64,000 nt of DNA from Anaerolineae bacterium (lineage in GTDB: Bacteria; Chloroflexota; Anaerolineae; Anaerolineales; Villigracilaceae). The position numbers were made by a program, and so were the translations under genes. This document shows positions 9,421 to 18,698 of this stretch, piece after piece. The DNA lies in the NCBI GenBank assembly GCA_021324435.1, contig JAJPIZ010000017.1:33924-97923 (forward strand). Direction: 5' to 3'. The notes under the pieces are model-generated. The model was not told where the DNA came from and searched no databases. It saw nothing but the letters and a program-made list of their open reading frames with translations. How positions within the stretch are numbered: position 1 is the first letter of the stretch; every line of letters starts with the position of its first letter.

Positions 9421-11127
9421 ATGAACGCAAAATCGAAATTCAATATCGTCTCGCCGCGCCCGGAAGTGGAGATTCACCTCCCTGACGGGCGCGTGCTGTC
9501 CGGTCCGCGTAATGCACAGGTGGGTGATTTTCTCAAAGCTGTGGACAGCCCCGCGCCGGTCGTTGCCGCGGAGGTGGACAATGAACTTCGTGAACTGACC
9601 TATTCCATCCAAATGGATTCGCGCGTGCGGCCTGTGACCATGTCCGACCCGGATGGCGCGCTCATCTATCGCCGCTCGCTGAACTTTTTGCTCGAGATGG
9701 CGTTTGCCGATCTTTTTCCCAATGCGCAATTGACCATTGACCACTCCATCTCGTTCGGCGGATATTATTGTCAGGTTCGGGGGCGCAAACCGCTTTCAGA
9801 AAAAGAGTTGACCGCCCTCAGGTCCCGCATGAACGAACTGATCGCGGCGGATCTGCCGTTCGAGAAAAAAGAAGTCCCTTTGCAGGAGGCGATTGATTAC
9901 TTCAAATCCATCGGCTATGAAGATAAGGTCCATTTGCTCAATTATCGCCGCAAAGACTATTTGACTCTGTATCGCCTCGGCCAGCGCATGGACTATCATC
10001 ACGGTTACATGGTTCCGTCCACGGGCTATCTCAAGTGGTTCGATCTGCTGGCGACCAACGGCGGCTTTACGTTGCGTTTCCCGCGCCGCCACGCGCCGAC
10101 GGAATTGCAACCTGTCGCGGAATATCCAAAGTTGCTTGCGGCCTTTCGTCAGTATGGCGACTGGCTCGAACATCTTGGCATCAACAACGTGGGCGCGTTG
10201 AACGATGCGATTCAATCGGGGCGCGCGCACGAAGTGGTGTTGGTCTCTGAAGCATTGCATGAACAAAATGTTGCCGATGTTGCGCGTCAAATTGCAGAAC
10301 GCGAATCGCAGATGGTTCTCATCGCAGGCCCATCGTCTTCGGGTAAGACCACTTTTTCGCGGCGACTCACCGTTCAATTGCTCGCGCTGGGCATCTCGCC
10401 ATATCCGCTTGAATTGGATAATTATTTTTTGGCGCGCGATAAAACGCCGCGCGGTGATGACGGCCAGCCTGATTTTGAATCCCTCGAGGCTCTTGATCTC
10501 GCATTGCTTGCCGAGCATCTGCATCAATTATTGGCAGGCAAAGAAGTTCAATTGCCGCGTTACAACTTCAAGACCGGGAATCCGGAACCGGGTGATCACA
10601 TTCAACTGAAACGCGGACAGCCGATCATCATGGAGGGGATTCACGGACTCGATCCCCGCCTCCTGCCCTCGACGTTGGCCGGGCGCGCGTTTAAGATCTA
10701 TGCCTCCGCCCTGACTCAACTCAACCTCGACCGCCACAACCGCGTCTCCACCACGGACACTCGCTTGATTCGCCGCATCGTGCGCGATGCGCGCGAGCGC
10801 GGCTACACAGCCAAAGATACGATTTCGCGCTGGCAGTCTGTGCGGCGCGGCGAGAAACGACATATCTTCCCGTATCAGGAAAACGCGGACGTGATGTTCA
10901 ACTCCGCGCTGGTGTATGAACTTTCCGCGCTCAAGCCGTTTGCCGAGCCTTTATTGAGACAAGTTCAATATGGAAACTCTGAGTTCATCGAGGCTAAACG
11001 TTTGCTGGCTTTTCTTGAATGGTTCCTGCCGATTGATGTGGATATGATCCCTGAAAACTCCATCGTGCGCGAATTCATCGGCGGCTCGGTGCTGAAGGAC
11101 TTTACGATCTGGAAGAATAAAAGTTAA
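9421..11127 (+). CDS. Nucleoside kinase: TGS plus ThrRS-like domain fused to a uridine kinase/phosphoribulokinase domain
   Basis: 568 residues. The N-terminus (VEIHLPDGRVLSG, DSPAPVVAAEVDNEL) resembles a TGS domain. It is followed by a region like the second domain of threonyl-tRNA synthetase (FLLEMAFADLFPNAQ, HSISFGGYYCQ). From about residue 280 a P-loop kinase begins: GPSSSGKTTFSRRL, then LDNYF, PRYNFKTG, MEGIHGLDP and TDTRLIRRIVRDA, as in uridine kinases. This fusion occurs as nucleoside kinase in several anaerobic lineages. Its physiological substrate is not evident. Confidence 0.85.
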   Translation: MNAKSKFNIVSPRPEVEIHLPDGRVLSGPRNAQVGDFLKAVDSPAPVVAAEVDNELRELTYSIQMDSRVRPVTMSDPDGALIYRRSLNFLLEMAFADLFPNAQLTIDHSISFGGYYCQVRGRKPLSEKELTALRSRMNELIAADLPFEKKEVPLQEAIDYFKSIGYEDKVHLLNYRRKDYLTLYRLGQRMDYHHGYMVPSTGYLKWFDLLATNGGFTLRFPRRHAPTELQPVAEYPKLLAAFRQYGDWLEHLGINNVGALNDAIQSGRAHEVVLVSEALHEQNVADVARQIAERESQMVLIAGPSSSGKTTFSRRLTVQLLALGISPYPLELDNYFLARDKTPRGDDGQPDFESLEALDLALLAEHLHQLLAGKEVQLPRYNFKTGNPEPGDHIQLKRGQPIIMEGIHGLDPRLLPSTLAGRAFKIYASALTQLNLDRHNRVSTTDTRLIRRIVRDARERGYTAKDTISRWQSVRRGEKRHIFPYQENADVMFNSALVYELSALKPFAEPLLRQVQYGNSEFIEAKRLLAFLEWFLPIDVDMIPENSIVREFIGGSVLKDFTIWKNKS

Positions 11128-11165
11128 CCGCCGTCGCGAGGAGATTGCCGCTCGCAACGACGTTG
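11128..11165. repeat. Partial REP-like repeat (family A)
   Basis: Contains the GGAGATTGC core and the CGCAACGACGTT arm of family A but lacks the left half. It lies directly after the kinase stop codon. The following bases up to about 11,310 show no gene I can support. Confidence 0.55.
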
Positions 11166-11317
11166 AATCTTATGCCCCTCTGCGAGATACTTCTCATTTT
11201 CCTCAGAAAGGCCATGGATGCTTTCGCCGTCTGCCTGGCCGCGCGGCATTGGAAGAGACTCATGGCTCGCGCCCCGCGTTCGGGCTGTCATTTCATTTTG
11301 GTTTCATGAAAAAGTCA

Positions 11318-11323
11318 TATAAT
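11318..11323 (+). promoter_or_regulatory. Probable -10 box (TATAAT) upstream of the HtrA-like gene
   Basis: Perfect TATAAT 58 bases before the TTG start of the protease gene. The upstream ATTTTG at 17-bp spacing is only a weak -35. Confidence 0.45.
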
Positions 11324-11381
11324 TCAGGCACTCAATCGAGATGGTGCGCATCCGAGCATGTGTCACTTTTACAGGTGAACA

Positions 11382-12221
11382 TTGGAAGAGAGAAAGAATG
11401 GTCCATCTGAAGCGCGGCAGACGAGGTGGGACCATCTGCAAAAAGGGGTGAAACAGGCCGCGCCGTTTGCGGGGGGTGTGCTGGCCGCGCTGTTGGCTGT
11501 TCTGCTCTACAACATTTTATTTCCCCAACCCCATCAACTAACTGAACGAGAAGTGAATGACAAAGTGGCGCAGGCTCTGGCTTCGACGACGCCCGCGCCC
11601 GCGTTCTCCGCGCAAGTGTATGAGATCATTCAGCCTTCGCTGGTGCTGATCGAAACGAAACTCGCGGACGCGGAGAACGAATCCCAGCATGGATTGGGGA
11701 GCGGTGTGGTCATTGATGATGCCGCTGACATCCTGACCAGCCTGCATGTGGTCGCGGATGCCAGCGAGATTCGAGTGACGTTTGCCGATGGAACGGAATC
11801 CAGCGCGCAGATCATCGTTAAACAACCGGAGCATGACATCGCAGTTCTGCGCCCGGACAATCTGCCGAAATTGCTTGTCCCGGCCGTGCTTGGAAATCCC
11901 AACGTGATGCGTGTGGGGGATGAAGCTTTTGTGGTTGGCAACCCGTTTGGTTTGTACAGCTCGATGAGCGCAGGTGTCATCTCCGGTTTCGACCGCACCT
12001 TTCAGCCGCCGAATTCGAATCAAAAATTGCAAGGTATGATTCAAGTTGACGCGGCGGTCAACCCCGGCAATTCGGGCGGACCACTGCTCAATCGCTACGG
12101 TGAAGTCATCGGGATCGTGACCGGAATTGTGAATCCCACCGACCAGAATTTTTTTATTGGAATAGGTTTTGCAGTCCCAATTGATGTGGCGGCGGCCGCG
12201 GCTGGTTCGCCGCCGTATTGA
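11382..12221 (+). CDS. Membrane-anchored trypsin-like serine protease (HtrA/DegP-like) without a PDZ domain
   Basis: TTG start with AGGTGA 4 bases upstream. One transmembrane anchor lies at about residues 28-47. The protease domain has the full triad: His122 (SLHVV), Asp152 (HDIAVL) and Ser231 (GNSGGP). The protein stops at 279 residues, right after the protease fold, so the usual PDZ domains are missing. It is probably an extracytoplasmic quality-control or signalling protease. It precedes the MoxR/VWA genes, from which a palindromic repeat separates it. Confidence 0.85.
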   Translation: MEERKNGPSEARQTRWDHLQKGVKQAAPFAGGVLAALLAVLLYNILFPQPHQLTEREVNDKVAQALASTTPAPAFSAQVYEIIQPSLVLIETKLADAENESQHGLGSGVVIDDAADILTSLHVVADASEIRVTFADGTESSAQIIVKQPEHDIAVLRPDNLPKLLVPAVLGNPNVMRVGDEAFVVGNPFGLYSSMSAGVISGFDRTFQPPNSNQKLQGMIQVDAAVNPGNSGGPLLNRYGEVIGIVTGIVNPTDQNFFIGIGFAVPIDVAAAAAGSPPY

Positions 12222-12225
12222 CAAA

Positions 12226-12306
12226 GGGGCCTTCATCCCCAGCCCTTTCCCCTTTGGGGGAAGGCAGCCCCCTCGTCTTCGGGGAAGGGTCAGGGTGTGA
12301 GGGTGA
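12226..12306. repeat. GC-rich palindromic repeat (family C)
   Basis: Alternating CCCCTTT/GGGGGAAGG and CCCTCG/CGGGGAAGGG blocks ending in GTGAGGGTGA form several overlapping hairpins between the protease and moxR genes. Could also act as a weak transcription barrier. Confidence 0.55.
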
Positions 12307-12330
12307 TGAGAAGAGCAAAGGAGAATGTCC

Positions 12331-13341
12331 ATGGATCAAAAATCGAATCCCGAAAATGCCAAGCCGATGGAGCGCGTGCTCTACGAGGTGAAAAAGATCA
12401 TCGTCGGGCAGGACCATTTGCTTGAACGATTGGTCGTTGCTTTGCTGGCGCGCGGACATATCCTCGTTGAGGGCGTGCCGGGGCTGGCGAAGACGATGGC
12501 GATCAAGACTCTGGCTGAGGCTATCGGCGGTGAATTCAAACGCATCCAGTTCACACCCGATCTTGTCCCCGCGGATTTGATCGGCACGCGCATCTACAAT
12601 CAGAAAACCGGCGAGTTCAATACGTCGCTTGGTCCGGTCTTCACCAACTTACTGCTGGCTGATGAAATCAACCGCGCGCCGGCCAAGGTGCAGAGCGCGC
12701 TCCTCGAAGTGATGCAAGAGCGACAGGTCACGATTGGACGCGAGACGTTCAAGGTGCCGAATCCATTTTTGGTGTTGGCGACGCAAAATCCCATCGAGAC
12801 CGAGGGCACATACGCATTGCCCGAAGCGCAAGTAGACCGCTTCATGTTAAAGGTGCTGGTCGGTTACCCCAACTCGACCGAAGAGTTTGTGATCGTTGAG
12901 CGCATGACGAACACGTTGCAGGCCGTTCAAAAAGTGCTAACCACCGAACAGTTGTTGGATTTGCAAAAAGAAGTTGATAACATCTTTGTAGAACCCGCGC
13001 TGATCGAATATGCTGTGCGGATGGTCACGGCCACGCGCCAGCCGAAGCAAGTGGGCCTGCCAGAGTTGGAACGCTACATCATGTTCGGCGCGAGTCCGCG
13101 CGCTTCGATCAATTTGATTCTCACAGCACGCGCGCTGGCTTTCGTGCGCGGCCGCGATTATGCCCTGCCGCAGGATGTCCTCGACATGGCCCTGGATGTC
13201 ATGCGGCATCGCATTGTGCTGTCATACGAAGCGCTTTCCGATAACATGACCGGTGACGATTTGTTGAAGAAGATTCTCGACCGAATTCCGATCCCGGTCG
13301 TACCGTTGCGGGAGCACGCCAATGACCGTCTCAACGCCTGA
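12331..13341 (+). CDS. MoxR-type AAA+ ATPase
   Basis: About 336 residues. ATG 12331 is preferred over ATG 12325 because AGGAG (12319-12323) is 7 bases from the former and 1 base from the latter. Walker A is in EGVPGLAKT and Walker B in LLADEINRAP; VDRFMLKV and the sensor region TQNPIETEGTYALPEAQ are typical MoxR. These ATPases act as chaperones for protein or cofactor maturation with VWA-domain partners, and DUF58 and two VWA genes follow directly. Overlaps the next gene by 20 bases. Confidence 0.92.
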   Translation: MDQKSNPENAKPMERVLYEVKKIIVGQDHLLERLVVALLARGHILVEGVPGLAKTMAIKTLAEAIGGEFKRIQFTPDLVPADLIGTRIYNQKTGEFNTSLGPVFTNLLLADEINRAPAKVQSALLEVMQERQVTIGRETFKVPNPFLVLATQNPIETEGTYALPEAQVDRFMLKVLVGYPNSTEEFVIVERMTNTLQAVQKVLTTEQLLDLQKEVDNIFVEPALIEYAVRMVTATRQPKQVGLPELERYIMFGASPRASINLILTARALAFVRGRDYALPQDVLDMALDVMRHRIVLSYEALSDNMTGDDLLKKILDRIPIPVVPLREHANDRLNA

Positions 13342-14215
13342 GAGGATTCTGCAACGCCTCGACTGGCAGGTCATCCGCAGACTCGATGGCCTCCTGCAAG
13401 GCGACTATCGTAGTCTGTTCTATGGCTACGGCGTGGACTTCGCCGATCTGCGCGAATATCAACCCGGCGACGATATTCGTTACATAGATTGGAACGTCAC
13501 GGCGCGCATGGACGCGCCCTACATCCGTCAGTATGTGGAGGATCGCGAGATTATCGCCTGGTTCCTGCTCGATCTGAGCCCCTCGATGGATTTCGGCACA
13601 ACGCAGACTCAAAACCTGAAGCGGACGATGCTGATTGATTTCGTCGCGACGCTGGCGCGTTTGTTGACGCGGCATGGCAACCGCGTCGGCGCGATGTTTT
13701 ACGCTTCGCGCGTCGACGGGGTGATTCCCGCGCGCGGCGGGCGGATCCAGGTCCTGCGCCTGATCCACGAACTGCTCGAGCAGCCGCGCTTGCCGCGCGC
13801 CGCGTTCACCGATCTGAATCCGCTGATCAAAGCCGGACTGAATTCCATCCGCAAACGCGCCCTGATCTTCCTCATCTCCGATTTCATCAGTGCGCCCGGC
13901 TGGGAGCAATCCTTGAGTCTGCTCAATCAGCGGCACGAAGTGCTGGCTGTCCGTTTGTGGGACCCGCGCGAAGTTCAATTGCCCGACGTCGGCCCAATCA
14001 TCATGGAAGACGCGGAGACCGGCGAACAGTTGTACGTGGACACACACGACAAGCGGTTCCGCCAGCGATTTGCCGAGTCCGCGCGGCGGCGCGAGGCGGA
14101 ATTGAATCAAGCCTTCAAACGCGCGGGCGTGGATTCGTTGTCGCTTTCGACAGAGGATGATTTGGTCCGCGCCATCCTCGGCTTCGCGGGGATGCGGCGT
14201 CAGCGTCGCAGGTGA
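13322..14215 (+). CDS. DUF58 domain protein (MoxR partner)
   Basis: 297 residues with the DUF58 signature: GxGxDFADLREYQPGDDIRYIDWN near residues 38-58, then a VWA-like fold with LDLSPSMDFG. No transmembrane segment is seen. DUF58 proteins almost always sit after moxR, as here, and are thought to be clients or adaptors of the ATPase. The start overlaps the moxR 3' end, implying translational coupling. Confidence 0.88.
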   Translation: MTVSTPERILQRLDWQVIRRLDGLLQGDYRSLFYGYGVDFADLREYQPGDDIRYIDWNVTARMDAPYIRQYVEDREIIAWFLLDLSPSMDFGTTQTQNLKRTMLIDFVATLARLLTRHGNRVGAMFYASRVDGVIPARGGRIQVLRLIHELLEQPRLPRAAFTDLNPLIKAGLNSIRKRALIFLISDFISAPGWEQSLSLLNQRHEVLAVRLWDPREVQLPDVGPIIMEDAETGEQLYVDTHDKRFRQRFAESARRREAELNQAFKRAGVDSLSLSTEDDLVRAILGFAGMRRQRRR

Positions 14216-14228
14216 TGGCGAAATTGTC

Positions 14229-15239
14229 ATGAACTTCATCTGGCCCGGAATGCTTTGGGTTCTCGTCCTGCTTCCGTTGTTTGTAATTTTTTATCTCATT
14301 CAGCAGGGACGACGGAGGCGCATCGCCGCGCAATATAGCGGTTTTGGAGTCGCGGGACAAAACGATTCAAAAGGAGCCGGCCTCCGCCGTCATCTGCCTC
14401 CACTTCTCTTTTTGGCCGCGCTGACAATTCTGATTCTCGCCTCGGCCCGCCCACAGACTGTGGTCAGTTTGCCAACGCAAGATGGCATCATCATGCTGGC
14501 GTTCGATGTCTCTGGAAGTATGGCCGCTGATGATTTGAAGCCGACGCGCATGGAAGCCGCCAAGGCCGCGGCGCGTGACTTTATTGATAAACAGCCGTCC
14601 ACTGTGCAGATTGGAATTGTGGCGTTCAGTGATGGCGGGCTTTCCGTCCGCCCGCCGACCAACGACAAAGATGCTTTGTATACTTCGATGGATCAACTTG
14701 CACCGCAACGCGGCACATCGCTTGGAAGCGGTATTCTGGTTTCATTGAATGCCATTGCAGTCAGCCGCGCAGGCGATACGACACATTTTTACAGCAATCT
14801 CACGCCCGCGCCCACAGCCGCTCCAACACCTGTTCCGCAAGGCGCGTATATTCCCGCGGTCATCATCCTGCTGACGGACGGTGAGAACAACGAGAATCCA
14901 AATCCACTCGCCGCCGCGCAGGCCGCGGCGAATCAGGGCGTTCGCATTTACACGGTCGGCATTGGCAGTGCGGCGGGCACGACCTTGCACGTCAATGGTT
15001 TTACGGTTCACACCCAACTTGATGAGGCTCTGCTCAAACAAATCTCGCAGATGACCGGCGGCAGTTATTACAACGCGGAAAGCGCACAGGATTTGAAAAA
15101 TATTTATGATGACCTCGATCCGCAGTTGACCATCAAGCCGCAAAAGATGGAAGTGACTTCGCTCTTCGCGGGCGCGGGCATCATCGTGCTGATGCTCGGC
15201 GGCTTGTACTCGCTGTTGTGGTTTGGCCGTTTGATTTGA
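14229..15239 (+). CDS. Membrane-anchored von Willebrand factor A protein (BatA-like), first copy
   Basis: 336 residues from ATG 14229; the upstream extension to 14157 only overlaps DUF58. Two hydrophobic helices are at the N-terminus and one at the C-terminus, with the VWA domain between. The metal-ion-dependent adhesion site is intact: DVSGSMAAD, a conserved threonine region and LLTDGENNE. A proline/threonine-rich loop (TPAPTAAPTPVPQ) interrupts the domain. Likely acts with MoxR at the membrane. Confidence 0.87.
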   Translation: MNFIWPGMLWVLVLLPLFVIFYLIQQGRRRRIAAQYSGFGVAGQNDSKGAGLRRHLPPLLFLAALTILILASARPQTVVSLPTQDGIIMLAFDVSGSMAADDLKPTRMEAAKAAARDFIDKQPSTVQIGIVAFSDGGLSVRPPTNDKDALYTSMDQLAPQRGTSLGSGILVSLNAIAVSRAGDTTHFYSNLTPAPTAAPTPVPQGAYIPAVIILLTDGENNENPNPLAAAQAAANQGVRIYTVGIGSAAGTTLHVNGFTVHTQLDEALLKQISQMTGGSYYNAESAQDLKNIYDDLDPQLTIKPQKMEVTSLFAGAGIIVLMLGGLYSLLWFGRLI

Positions 15240-15250
15240 ATGGAGGCCGT

Positions 15251-16309
15251 ATGAGTCTGCTTTGGCCTGAGTTCCTTTACTTGTTGGGGATCGTCCCTCT
15301 GCTGATCGGAGTTTACATTTGGATTCTGCGACGCCGACGACGATTCGCCGTGCGTTATTCGAGTCTTGCTCTCGTGCGCGACGCCATCCCGCGGCATTCG
15401 GCTCTGCGCCGCCACTTTCCCTTTGCTCTGTTTCTTTTAACGGTAGCCAGCCTGACGGTCGCATTGACGCGGCCGGTGTCCATCGTCAGCGTGCCGGCGA
15501 ATCAAACGTCCATCATCCTTGCCATTGATGTCTCGAGGAGCATGTGTTCCACCGACATCGCGCCCAATCGTTTGGAAGCAGCGAAGAACGCGGCGCTGTC
15601 TTTCGTTGAACATCAAGGCGCGAACACGCAGATCGGTGTGGTGGCGTTCTCCGGCTTCGCGGAAATTGTGCAAGCGCCAACCACCGATCAGGAAATTCTA
15701 GAAACGGCGATCAACAGTCTGGTCACAGGCCATCGCACCGCGATTGGCAGCGGCATCCTAAAAGCCATTGATGCCATCGCCGCCATTGATAAAAACGTCG
15801 CGCCGAGTGTGATAAGTTCATCCGCCAATCTCCCGCCAACGCCCGTGCCGCAGGGCGCGTACGCGCCGGACATCATTGTTTTGTTGACCGATGGAGTCAG
15901 CAACGCGGGGCCGCTGCCGTTGGATGCCGCGCAACAAGCCGCGGACCGCGGCGTACGCGTGTACACGATCGGGTTCGGAACTGCGAACGGCGGCGAGTTT
16001 CCGAATTGCGGCATTCAATTGCAAGGCAATGAACCATTCGGTGGAGGTCAATTCGGCGGCGGCCCGGGCTTTGGAGGTTTCCGTCGCGGCATTGACGAGG
16101 TCACGTTGAAACAAGTTGCTGAATTAACGGGCGGTGAATATTATCCTGCCGAAAGTGCCAGCGAACTGGAACATGTCTTCCAGAGTCTGCCGCTGTATTT
16201 GATCACGCGGCACGAAACCACGGAGATCAGTTTCATTTTTGTTGCGATTGGCGCGGCGCTGGCCGCATTGGCGATGCTGCTCTCGTGGACGTGGCATCCA
16301 ATGAATTGA
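15251..16309 (+). CDS. Membrane-anchored von Willebrand factor A protein (BatA/BatB-like), second copy
   Basis: 352 residues from ATG 15251 with GGAGG upstream. Same plan as the preceding gene: N-terminal membrane helices, VWA domain with DVSRSMCST and LLTDGVSNAG, and a C-terminal membrane helix. A glycine-rich insert (GGGQFGGGPGFGGF) lies near residues 265-280. The two VWA genes look like a tandem duplication that has diverged. A rho-independent terminator follows, ending the operon. Confidence 0.87.
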   Translation: MSLLWPEFLYLLGIVPLLIGVYIWILRRRRRFAVRYSSLALVRDAIPRHSALRRHFPFALFLLTVASLTVALTRPVSIVSVPANQTSIILAIDVSRSMCSTDIAPNRLEAAKNAALSFVEHQGANTQIGVVAFSGFAEIVQAPTTDQEILETAINSLVTGHRTAIGSGILKAIDAIAAIDKNVAPSVISSSANLPPTPVPQGAYAPDIIVLLTDGVSNAGPLPLDAAQQAADRGVRVYTIGFGTANGGEFPNCGIQLQGNEPFGGGQFGGGPGFGGFRRGIDEVTLKQVAELTGGEYYPAESASELEHVFQSLPLYLITRHETTEISFIFVAIGAALAALAMLLSWTWHPMN

Positions 16310-16324
16310 TGTCGCACCGCTGGC

Positions 16325-16357
16325 AAACCCGCCGCTAACCGGCGAGTTTGTTTTTTT
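16325..16357 (+). terminator. Rho-independent terminator of the MoxR/VWA operon
   Basis: Stem AAACCCGCCG / CGGCGAGTTT with one mismatch, 5-base loop, followed by GTTTTTTT. Confidence 0.8.
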
Positions 16358-16371
16358 CATCTGCCTTTTGT

Positions 16372-16380
16372 TGTTATAAT
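16372..16380 (+). promoter_or_regulatory. Extended -10 promoter for the DEAD-box helicase
   Basis: TGtTATAAT immediately after the terminator and 69 bases before the GTG start. The long leader could respond to cold, as for many helicase genes, but no specific element is recognised. Confidence 0.55.
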
Positions 16381-16449
16381 GATTTCAAATCAAAGCAAGA
16401 TCAGCAGTCCTTTGTCCTTTCTGTTTGACTTCTGAAGAATAGGAACTTT

Positions 16450-17685
16450 GTGAACTTTACTCAATTCAATCTGGATTCCCGCCTCATGCAGGGAATCAAA
16501 AAGGCGGGCTACGAAACCGCCACACCGATTCAGGAAGCGGCCATTCCCGCCGCCCTGCGCGGACGTGACCTGATCGGCACCGCACAGACGGGGACAGGCA
16601 AGACCGCCGCCTTCGTGTTGCCGATTTTGAATAAACTGCTCAATGGTCAACGCGGCGTGCCGCGCGCGTTGATCGTCACGCCGACGCGTGAACTGGCCGA
16701 ACAGATCAACGATGTGATCCGCGTGCTCTCAGGGGGGACGAGGCTGAGAAGTGTGACCATTTACGGCGGAGTCGGAGCCGGTCCACAAATCCAGGCCTTG
16801 AGAAACGGCGCGGAGATTCTGGTCGCGTGTCCCGGACGTTTGCTCGATCTCATCAATCAGCGCCAGGCGCGCATGGAGAAGATCGAAATTCTGGTGCTTG
16901 ACGAAGCCGACCGCATGTTCGACATGGGTTTTCTGCCCGATGTGCGACGCATCGTCAAAGCCGTGCCGGTGCACAGACAAACCATGCTGTTCTCGGCCAC
17001 TTTCCCGGCGGATGTTGAACTGCTTGCTTCGCAAACTCTCAAGCAACCCCAACGTATCGCGATGGGCATCAGCCGACCGGCGTATACGGTGACTCACGCG
17101 CTGTATCCCGTGCCTCCGCATTTGAAATCGTCGCTCTTGATCGAATTGCTCAAACGCACCAAGACCGAATCAGTGCTGGTGTTCACGCGCACGAAATATC
17201 GCGCGCAGAAAGTGGCGCATCAAATCCAGCGCGCAGGATTCAAAGTCACCAGCCTGCACGGAGATCGCACGCAGGGACAACGCCAGGCCGCGCTCAAGGG
17301 TTTCAAAAGCGGATATCATGACATCATGGTCGCCACCGACATCGCGGCGCGCGGCCTGGATGTGGAAAGTATTTCGCACGTCATCAACTACGATATGCCC
17401 GACACCGCCGATGCCTACATCCATCGTATCGGCCGCACCGGCCGCGCCGAACGCACCGGAGACGCATTCACCCTCGTCACGCCGGAAGACAACGATATGA
17501 TTCGGACTCTCGAGCGCATCATGGGCGGACCCATCAAGCGCGAGATGCTCGAGGGATTCAACTACACGGTTCCCGCGCCGCCGCGGTCGGCTCCTGTTTC
17601 GAGAGGCGGTCATCGTCCCCCGCGCCCGGCTCCCACGCCGTCGCATTATGGACGCAATCGTCTCGCGCCGAGGCGGAGAAAGTAA
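16450..17685 (+). CDS. DEAD-box ATP-dependent RNA helicase (RhlE-like)
   Basis: 411 residues from GTG 16450 with AGGAA upstream. All helicase motifs are readable: Q motif ATPIQ, motif I AQTGTGKT, Ia PTRELAEQ, II DEAD, III SAT, and motif VI HRIGRTGRAERTGDA. The C-terminal tail after residue ~375 is Pro/Arg-rich and basic, typical of RhlE-type proteins and likely to bind RNA. Role: RNA unwinding in ribosome assembly, decay or cold response. Confidence 0.93.
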   Translation: MNFTQFNLDSRLMQGIKKAGYETATPIQEAAIPAALRGRDLIGTAQTGTGKTAAFVLPILNKLLNGQRGVPRALIVTPTRELAEQINDVIRVLSGGTRLRSVTIYGGVGAGPQIQALRNGAEILVACPGRLLDLINQRQARMEKIEILVLDEADRMFDMGFLPDVRRIVKAVPVHRQTMLFSATFPADVELLASQTLKQPQRIAMGISRPAYTVTHALYPVPPHLKSSLLIELLKRTKTESVLVFTRTKYRAQKVAHQIQRAGFKVTSLHGDRTQGQRQAALKGFKSGYHDIMVATDIAARGLDVESISHVINYDMPDTADAYIHRIGRTGRAERTGDAFTLVTPEDNDMIRTLERIMGGPIKREMLEGFNYTVPAPPRSAPVSRGGHRPPRPAPTPSHYGRNRLAPRRRK

Positions 17686-17707
17686 TCAGTGTTCAGTAAT
17701 CAGTGAC
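17686..17707. repeat. CAGTGATTACTG-type repeat (family D)
   Basis: TCAGTGTTCAGTAATCAGTG lies directly after the helicase stop. The same word family recurs at 20.16, 24.77, 27.34, 33.2 and 43.05 kb, three of these inside genes. Confidence 0.6.
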
Positions 17708-17732
17708 CCGTCTTGATGAGAGACGGGTTTTT
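17706..17732 (+). terminator. Rho-independent terminator of the helicase gene
   Basis: Perfect 8-bp stem ACCCGTCT / AGACGGGT with a 7-base loop, running into five T residues. Confidence 0.85.
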
Positions 17733-17745
17733 GATTCGGAAAGTG

Positions 17746-17751
17746 TATAAT
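17746..17751 (+). promoter_or_regulatory. -10 box (TATAAT) for a probably leaderless epimerase mRNA
   Basis: Perfect TATAAT ending 9 bases before ATG 17761. Transcription would begin at or within a few bases of the start codon, and no ribosome binding site is present. Confidence 0.6.
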
Positions 17752-17760
17752 CGTTCTCAT

Positions 17761-18690
17761 ATGAACTTCTTAATCACAGGAGCCGCGGGATTCCTCGGCT
17801 CTTCTCTTGCCAATCATCTCGCCCGCGAAGGACACCAGGTGCGCGGCCTCGACGATCTCTCCACCGGCGATCCACAGGCGCTCGCGCCGGATGTGCATTT
17901 CACGCGCGGCGATGTCAATGACCGGCCCAAGTTATGGACTCTGCTTCAGGAAGTGGATGTGGTCTATCATCTGGCGGCGCGCGTCTCGGTGCCGGAATCG
18001 GTTTTGTATCCACGCGACTACAACGCGGTCAACGTGGGAGGCACCGTGGCGTTGATGGAAGCCATGCGCGACGTGGGTGTGCGGCGGGTGGTGCTGGCCT
18101 CCTCCGGCGCGGTCTACGGCGACCTTGGCCCCGAAGCGCAGCCTCTGCGCGAATCGGTCACACCGAATCCGCGTTCGCCGTACGCGGTTTCAAAACTGGC
18201 CGCCGAGTTTTACGTCCGCACGATTGGCCGATTGTGGGGCATCGAAACGGTCAGTTTGAGAATCTTCAACGCGTACGGACCCGGTCAGCATTTGCCGCCT
18301 TCGCATCCGCCGGTCGTGCCGTATTATTTGCGGCAGGCCCTGCGCGGGGGGACGCTTGTCGTGCACGGCGATGGCAACCAGACGCGCGATTATGTCTATG
18401 TGGACGATGTGGTCAGCGCGATGGTCGCGGCCGCAACCGCGCCAAACATTGATGGACTGGTCATCAACGTTGGCTCCGGGATGGAGACCAGCGTGCGCGA
18501 TTTGGTCAAATGTGTTTTGGATGTAACCGGCGGCAAGCCGGAGGTGATCTACAACTCGCAGACTTCCAGCGGCGTCTCGCGCATGCGAGCGGATTTGACC
18601 CTCGCGCAGGATAAACTGAGTTACCGCCCTTCGATCAAATTGGAAGATGGCTTGAGGCTGACGCTTCAACGCGACCCGAGATTTAGATGA
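17761..18690 (+). CDS. NAD-dependent sugar epimerase/dehydratase
   Basis: 309 residues from ATG 17761; the upstream in-frame extension would run across the terminator. N-terminal NAD motif TGAAGFLGSS, catalytic YAVSK, and RIFNAYGPGQH typical of UDP-glucose 4-epimerase-like extended SDRs. DGNQTRDYVYVDDVV is the conserved substrate-side segment. Probably makes a nucleotide sugar for surface glycans; the exact sugar is not readable. Confidence 0.87.
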   Translation: MNFLITGAAGFLGSSLANHLAREGHQVRGLDDLSTGDPQALAPDVHFTRGDVNDRPKLWTLLQEVDVVYHLAARVSVPESVLYPRDYNAVNVGGTVALMEAMRDVGVRRVVLASSGAVYGDLGPEAQPLRESVTPNPRSPYAVSKLAAEFYVRTIGRLWGIETVSLRIFNAYGPGQHLPPSHPPVVPYYLRQALRGGTLVVHGDGNQTRDYVYVDDVVSAMVAAATAPNIDGLVINVGSGMETSVRDLVKCVLDVTGGKPEVIYNSQTSSGVSRMRADLTLAQDKLSYRPSIKLEDGLRLTLQRDPRFR

Positions 18691-18698
18691 TTAAACAT

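Noticed and set aside
13331..14239. 302-codon minus-strand frame opposite DUF58
   Set aside because: A shadow of high-GC codon use on the plus-strand gene; no ribosome binding site and low-complexity composition.
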